In this document: in pieces, positions 60,296 to 64,000 of the stretch
How positions within the stretch are numbered: the first letter of the stretch is position 1
Layout: every line of letters starts with the position of its first letter
Position numbers and translations under genes: made by a program
The notes under the pieces: model-generated
Database searches by the model: none
Told to the model about the DNA's origin: nothing
The model's input: the letters and a program-made list of their open reading frames with translations, nothing else
Origin: Bradyrhizobium erythrophlei
Lineage (GTDB): Bacteria > Pseudomonadota > Alphaproteobacteria > Rhizobiales > Xanthobacteraceae
Assembly (NCBI RefSeq): GCF_900142985.1
Contig: NZ_LT670849.1
Location: 992,001 to 1,056,000 of the forward strand
Direction: 5' to 3'
Length of the DNA stretch: 64,000 nt

Positions 60296-60741
60296 CGATC
60301 GCGCTTCCAGCACTGGCGATTGCCTCGATCAACGACGGCGACGTCGCTAACGTCGTCGCGCTGTGGCAAGCGTGCGGGCTGACGCGGCCGTGGAACGATC
60401 CGGCCTTCGACATCGCCCTCGCCCGGAAAGGTGCCAACGCAACCGTACTGATCGGCCGCGATGACGGCGCGATTTTAGCCACGGTCCTGGTCGGACATGA
60501 CGGTCATCGCGGCTGGGTCTATTATCTCGCGGTTTCCCCCGATCATCGTCACAAGGGATATGGACGCATCATGATGGACGCGGCCGAACGCTGGCTGCGC
60601 GAGCGGGGCATCGAGAAGCTCCAGCTGCTGGTGCGAGCTGACAACACCGGCGTGAAGGACTTCTACCACTCGCTGGGCTACACGATGCAGGAACGCATCA
60701 TCTATGCCAAATGGCTCGACGGCCGCGAGCCCACGCCTTAA
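60292..60741 (+). CDS. GNAT-family acetyltransferase
   Basis: 149-aa N-acetyltransferase resembling YpeA. Acetyl-CoA pyrophosphate loop in YLAVSPDHRHKGYGRIMMDA (the R/Q-x-x-G-x-G/A motif), and GVKDFYHSLGYTMQERIIYA at the C-terminus. The GTG start overlaps the previous stop (GTGA). Substrate unknown. Confidence 0.88.
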   Translation: MTIALPALAIASINDGDVANVVALWQACGLTRPWNDPAFDIALARKGANATVLIGRDDGAILATVLVGHDGHRGWVYYLAVSPDHRHKGYGRIMMDAAERWLRERGIEKLQLLVRADNTGVKDFYHSLGYTMQERIIYAKWLDGREPTP

Positions 60742-60764
60742 ATTGCCGACTGACGAGAACCGAC

Positions 60765-61397
60765 ATGCGCATTGCTCTCATCCACGCCCTCAAGCATTCC
60801 CTGACACCGATCGAAGCCTCCTTCGCGAAGCTTTGGCCACAAGCCACGCTGATGAACCTGCTCGACGACAGCCTGTCGGCGGACCTCGCGCGCGACGGAC
60901 GGCTGACGCCTGAGATGACCGATCGCTTTCTCGCACTCGGACGCTATGCCGTATCGACGGGCGCCAACGCGATCCTGTTCACCTGCTCGGCGTTCGGCCC
61001 CTGCATCGAGGCAGTCGCGCGCGAACTCTCGCCGATGCCGGTGCTCAAGCCGAATGAGGCGATGATCGAACAGGCGGCCGAGCGCGGCCACCGCATTGGC
61101 CTGCTCTCGACGTTTCCGCCGACGCTGCAATCGATGCCGGCCGAATTCCCCAGCACGGTGAAACTCGTGACAAAACTGGCGGAAGGCGCCATGGCCGCGC
61201 TCGACCGCGGCGACCGCGCTGAACATGATCGCCTTGTGGTGCAGGCCTCGCGCGACTTGCGCGACTGCGACCTGATCGCGCTCGCGCAATACAGCATGGC
61301 GCCGGCGGCCGCGATGGTCGCGGAGGTCTCGAAACTGCCGGTGCTGACGACGCCCGACAGCGCGGTGAACAAGCTGAAGCGCTTGCTTAGAGCTTAA
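60765..61397 (+). CDS. Asp/Glu/hydantoin racemase-family protein
   Basis: 210 aa. MRIALIHALKHSLTPIEASF begins the family fold; the first catalytic-type Cys is in NAILFTCSAFGP, as in the T-C-S context of aspartate/maleate enzymes. The second cysteine of true racemases lies around CDLIALAQYSMAP, where CD is offset and Q-Y-S occupies the usual Cys site, so a lyase or isomerase role is possible. The ATG at 60765 is chosen over 60711. Confidence 0.8.
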   Translation: MRIALIHALKHSLTPIEASFAKLWPQATLMNLLDDSLSADLARDGRLTPEMTDRFLALGRYAVSTGANAILFTCSAFGPCIEAVARELSPMPVLKPNEAMIEQAAERGHRIGLLSTFPPTLQSMPAEFPSTVKLVTKLAEGAMAALDRGDRAEHDRLVVQASRDLRDCDLIALAQYSMAPAAAMVAEVSKLPVLTTPDSAVNKLKRLLRA

Positions 61398-61407
61398 GCG
61401 CAATTCT

Positions 61408-62169
61408 TCAAAACAGACTGCCCTGCCCGTCATCGATATCCGCGGCCGCCGCTTTGCGCGGACCTGGTTTCTTCGCGCGCCGGGTCTGTTCGGCCTCGCG
61501 CTCTGCTTCCGTGATCGGCAGGATCAGTTGCGCATCGTCGTTGGCGACGTGATTGACCCGCGATGAAATCTCGTGCCAGACGAATTCGCCTTCCTCAGGT
61601 CCCCGCATCAATGGTGTCACGCTATCCGCCTCGTCCGAGCGGCAATCGAGCCAGAACGCGAAATCGCCGGGCGCGATCGTTACCGGTACACGATGATGGA
61701 GCATGGCGAGATCGGCACTCGCCGCGGCTGTGACGATCGCAACGGTGTCGACCTCCTCGCCGTTCGGCCCGACCCAGGTCTCCGACACCGCCGCAAATCC
61801 GATCTGACGGCCGTCGCGGCGATGGATGAAATACGGCTGCTTGATGCCGTCCGAGACCCGCCACTCGTAATAGCCGTCAGCCGGAATCAGACAGCGCCGC
61901 CGCCGAATCGCGTTTTTGAATGCAGGCTTCTCCTTGATGCTCTCGGCGCGTGCGTTGATCAGGAGCGTAAATTTACGGGGATCTTTCAACCAGGCCGGCC
62001 ACAGCCCCCAGCGCATTAAGCGAAAATGGCGGCCATCATCATCGACCACTACAGGTATCGGTTGTGTCGGCGCAACATTATATCGTGGCGGGAAGTTCGG
62101 CTGTTCAAAATAACCGAAAAGTCGCCGCAATGCTTCAGGCGCCGAGGTTATGACGAAGCGTCCGCACAT
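61408..62169 (-). CDS. SOS response-associated peptidase (SRAP, HMCES/YedK-like)
   Basis: 253-aa SRAP protein. The start at 62169 places Cys at position 2 (MCGRFVITSAPEALRRLFGY), which must be the N-terminal residue after Met removal to crosslink abasic sites in ssDNA. Other motifs: RYNVAPTQPIPVV, LLINARAESIKEKPAFKNA, RRRCLIPADGYYEW, LHHRVPVTI. The 10 codons upstream are excluded for this reason. Confidence 0.93.
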   Translation of the reverse strand: MCGRFVITSAPEALRRLFGYFEQPNFPPRYNVAPTQPIPVVVDDDGRHFRLMRWGLWPAWLKDPRKFTLLINARAESIKEKPAFKNAIRRRRCLIPADGYYEWRVSDGIKQPYFIHRRDGRQIGFAAVSETWVGPNGEEVDTVAIVTAAASADLAMLHHRVPVTIAPGDFAFWLDCRSDEADSVTPLMRGPEEGEFVWHEISSRVNHVANDDAQLILPITEAEREAEQTRRAKKPGPRKAAAADIDDGQGSLF

Positions 62170-62230
62170 ATATGGTATCCTGATAGGTTTATTCAGCACC
62201 TTTTAACCCGGAAGCTTAACACTGCGGCCG

Positions 62231-62728
62231 ATGACATCGCTCGCTGCCACGCCCTTACAATCAGCTCCCGTCGCCGCCGACAATTCGGCGCGCGCAGCGG
62301 AATTGAGCGCGGCCAACATCAATCCGCGCACCGGCCTTGCCACTGACTATCTCAATCACTTCAACGAAGCCGTGATGCTGCTCGAGATGATTCCGGACAT
62401 CCCGGAATGCGCGGAGGATTTTCTCGGCTGGCAGCCGCTATCCTACGCCGAACATTTTACGGCCTCCAATTTCAAGGCCAGGGACCTGGCGATCGACGCC
62501 TATAACACCGCCGATGTCCGCGTCCGCAAAGAATTCGATAACATCACGAGTGCAATCACCGCGATCCTGACCGCGGTGGGTGCTGCGATGCGCGAGGCGA
62601 CCCAGGACAAGACCCGCGCCAGACTGGCCGAACAGGCGACCGGCTGGGTCAAGCCGCTGGTGACGCAGGCAGGCGGCATCATCAATGGTGACGGCGCGGC
62701 CGACGTCGACTACATCATGGCCCATTGA
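62231..62728 (+). CDS. conserved hypothetical protein
   Basis: 165 aa; helical, with LNHFNEAVMLLEMIPDIPEC and DFLGWQPLSYAEHFTASNFK. Recognised only as a type common in Bradyrhizobium. Divergent from the SRAP gene; a twin-hairpin repeat begins 3 nt after its stop. Confidence 0.75.
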   Translation: MTSLAATPLQSAPVAADNSARAAELSAANINPRTGLATDYLNHFNEAVMLLEMIPDIPECAEDFLGWQPLSYAEHFTASNFKARDLAIDAYNTADVRVRKEFDNITSAITAILTAVGAAMREATQDKTRARLAEQATGWVKPLVTQAGGIINGDGAADVDYIMAH

Positions 62729-62730
62729 TA

Positions 62731-62899
62731 CTGGTGGTCCGATTCTAACATTTCGCACCCCTTCTCGGCGGCCACTTTTGCGAATGTTAGAATCAGAGGA
62801 CCACTAGCAAATATATGTTTCTAGTGGAGTTTAGGATTTGACATTCGCTTTCCGAACTCGCGGCTAGGTCGGTCGCGAATGTCAAATCCACTCCACTAG
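62731..62899. repeat. twin-hairpin dispersed repeat, copy B
   Basis: Hairpin 1 (62731-62807) pairs CTGGTGGTCC + GATTCTAACATT with AATGTTAGAATC + GGACCACTAG; hairpin 2 (62821-62899) pairs CTAGTGGAGT + GGATTTGACATTCGC with their complements past a TTA bulge. The hairpins are 13 nt apart, as in copy A. Confidence 0.8.
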
Positions 62900-62945
62900 G
62901 TTATTCGCGAGCTGCTTGCGCGAATACGCTCATCAGGGGTCCCGC

Positions 62946-63371
62946 TTGGCTTCCGTCCTTCCTCAAACCCGTCCCCAACTTGCGGTCAGCGCCGCGATTT
63001 TCCGCGACGACAAGATATTGTTGGTGCGGCGGGCGCGATCTCCTTCCAAGGGTGTCTATTCGCTGCCCGGCGGACGCGTCGAATTCGGCGAGACCCTTCA
63101 CGCCGCCTTGCACCGTGAAGTGGCCGAAGAGACATCCCTCAAAATCGAGATCGTGGAGCTTGCCGGCTGGCGCGAGGTCGTGCCCACGGCCGAAGGCGGC
63201 GGGCACTATGTCATCATGTCATTCGCGGCGCATTGGCGCGCGGGCGACGTCGTGCTTAACGAGGAACTTGACGACCACCAGTGGCTCGCGCCGGATGCAC
63301 TTGGCGAACTCAGGATCACGCCGGGACTGCAGGACATCATTCAGTCGGCGCGGCGTGTTTTGGGCCTCTAA
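62946..63371 (+). CDS. NUDIX hydrolase
   Basis: 141 aa. Nudix box GGRVEFGETLHAALHREVAEET-type (G-x5-E-x7-R-E-V-A-E-E-T) is intact, preceded by FRDDKILLVRRARSPSKGVY. The TTG at 62946 has AGGGG 6 nt upstream; a TTG at 62916 lies within 20 nt of the repeat and has no such site. Substrate (for example an oxidised nucleotide or ADP-ribose) not predictable. Confidence 0.88.
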   Translation: MASVLPQTRPQLAVSAAIFRDDKILLVRRARSPSKGVYSLPGGRVEFGETLHAALHREVAEETSLKIEIVELAGWREVVPTAEGGGHYVIMSFAAHWRAGDVVLNEELDDHQWLAPDALGELRITPGLQDIIQSARRVLGL

Positions 63372-63424
63372 AACGCCGCTTTGCGTGTCTTGCGTCCCGC
63401 ATTCCAAGCAGGCATACCCCCTTG

Positions 63425-63802
63425 ATGCCTAGATATCTCACGTGCGTTCTTGTCATGGTCCTGTGCTGCCTTGCCGCGCCTGCGCGCGCGCAGGAAGGCG
63501 CTGCGCCGTTCGACAACGACCTGCAGCGCTTCGCGGAGATACTCGGAACGCTGCACTATCTCCGCGGCATCTGCGGCAGCAACGAAGGCGCCAAATGGCG
63601 CAACGAAATGCAGGCGCTGCTCGACGCCGAAACCCCGTCGGGTGAGCGACGTGCGCGCATGATCGCCGGTTTCAACCGCGGCTATAACGGCTTCCAGCAG
63701 ACCTACCGAACCTGCACGCCGGCGGCGACGCTCGCGATCCGCCGCTACATCGACGAAGGCCTGAAAATCTCACGTGACCTGACCGCGCGCTATGCCAACT
63801 AA
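63425..63802 (+). CDS. TIGR02301-family exported protein
   Basis: 125 aa. Sec leader MPRYLTCVLVMVLCCLAAPA then RAQ, and a mature helical domain with HYLRGICGSNEGAKWRNEMQ, RARMIAGFNRGYNGFQQTYR and TCTPAATLAIRRYIDEG. One disulfide is likely. Alphaproteobacterial family of unknown function. The ATG at 63425 is the leader start. Confidence 0.88.
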   Translation: MPRYLTCVLVMVLCCLAAPARAQEGAAPFDNDLQRFAEILGTLHYLRGICGSNEGAKWRNEMQALLDAETPSGERRARMIAGFNRGYNGFQQTYRTCTPAATLAIRRYIDEGLKISRDLTARYAN

Positions 63803-63811
63803 ATCATCGGT

Positions 63812-63833
63812 TCCACCAACGGGTGGATTTCTT
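63812..63833 (+). terminator. putative terminator
   Basis: TCCACC (63812-63817) and GGTGGA (63822-63827) form a 6-bp stem with loop AACG, followed by TTTCTT. It lies 10 nt after the TIGR02301 stop. Confidence 0.5.
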
Positions 63834-63929
63834 GACGGCCGTTAACCTTTCCTAAAGAACTGGCTAGGTGATACCGTTTGGCGTGCTACATCACGATCCG
63901 TCCCTCGCCTCCAACTCTGCTTCACATAC

Positions 63930-64000
63930 ATGAGCCATCCTGCGTCATTCATCGCCCGCGACCTGCTGCCTGACCAGGAACAGAAGCGAGCCGCACTCAA
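63930..64000 (+). CDS. start of an unidentified gene (3' partial)
   Basis: An ATG at 63930 opens a frame MSHPASFIARDLLPDQEQKR... that runs off the window. Too short to identify. Confidence 0.4.
   Translation, partial: MSHPASFIARDLLPDQEQKRAAL

Overview
This window looks like chromosome of a Bradyrhizobium-type alphaproteobacterium (Nitrobacteraceae). Reasons: high GC with C/G-rich third codon positions; many solute-uptake systems (NitT/TauT, dipeptide, branched-chain amino acid and Bug/TctC-type binding proteins); BKACE, SRAP and TIGR02301 proteins; and intergenic palindromes of the kind scattered through that group. The genus is an inference from gene style, not from a marker gene.

Layout. 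1-3642: end of a NitT/TauT-type ABC transporter operon with an amidase. 3651-9124 (minus): five-gene oligopeptide ABC transporter. 9303-13904 (minus): catabolic operon of amidohydrolase, metallo-beta-lactamase-fold hydrolase, alpha/beta hydrolase (nucleophile Ser replaced by Ala), SDR dehydrogenase and a GntR regulator. 14087-20836 (plus): a divergent branched-chain-type ABC transporter whose last gene fuses permease and both ATPases, then a carnitine-dehydrogenase-like 3-hydroxyacyl-CoA dehydrogenase and a BKACE enzyme. Together these resemble a regulated uptake-and-degradation locus for a small hydroxylated or quaternary-amine acid. 20989-26773: orphan binding proteins, an ACMSD-like amidohydrolase, and a MarR regulator divergent from a secreted HbpS/GlcG-like protein.

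26920-57761 is a 30.8 kb integrated element. A 55-bp direct repeat of the tRNA-Pro(CGG) 3' end marks both junctions, the intact tRNA lies at the right end (57707-57783), and an excisionase-like gene overlapping a tyrosine integrase gene lies just inside it. The left third is phage-like: tail-fibre-like protein, a run of translationally coupled genes, two large ejection-type proteins and a DUF5681 protein. I see no terminase, portal, capsid or tail-tube gene. The middle is packed with very small genes (zinc ribbons, ribbon-helix-helix regulators, one- and two-TM peptides, lipoproteins), many under 60 codons, plus an HNH nuclease, a second stand-alone tyrosine recombinase and a ClpP-like secreted protein. 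A HigB toxin with a HigA-ImmA fusion follows. The right third is a replication module: small HTH and PC4-like proteins, a stand-alone HEXXH peptidase, a 1086-aa primase-ATPase, and a GC-rich inverted set of GCGGGATTT repeats that could be an origin. The whole reads as a degenerate prophage or a phage satellite.

57852-64000 returns to host housekeeping genes: threonylcarbamoyladenylate synthase, an FAD oxidoreductase, GNAT, Asp/Glu racemase family, SRAP, NUDIX and TIGR02301. Two copies of a twin-hairpin repeat (22224-22389 and 62731-62899) show compensatory base changes between their arms.
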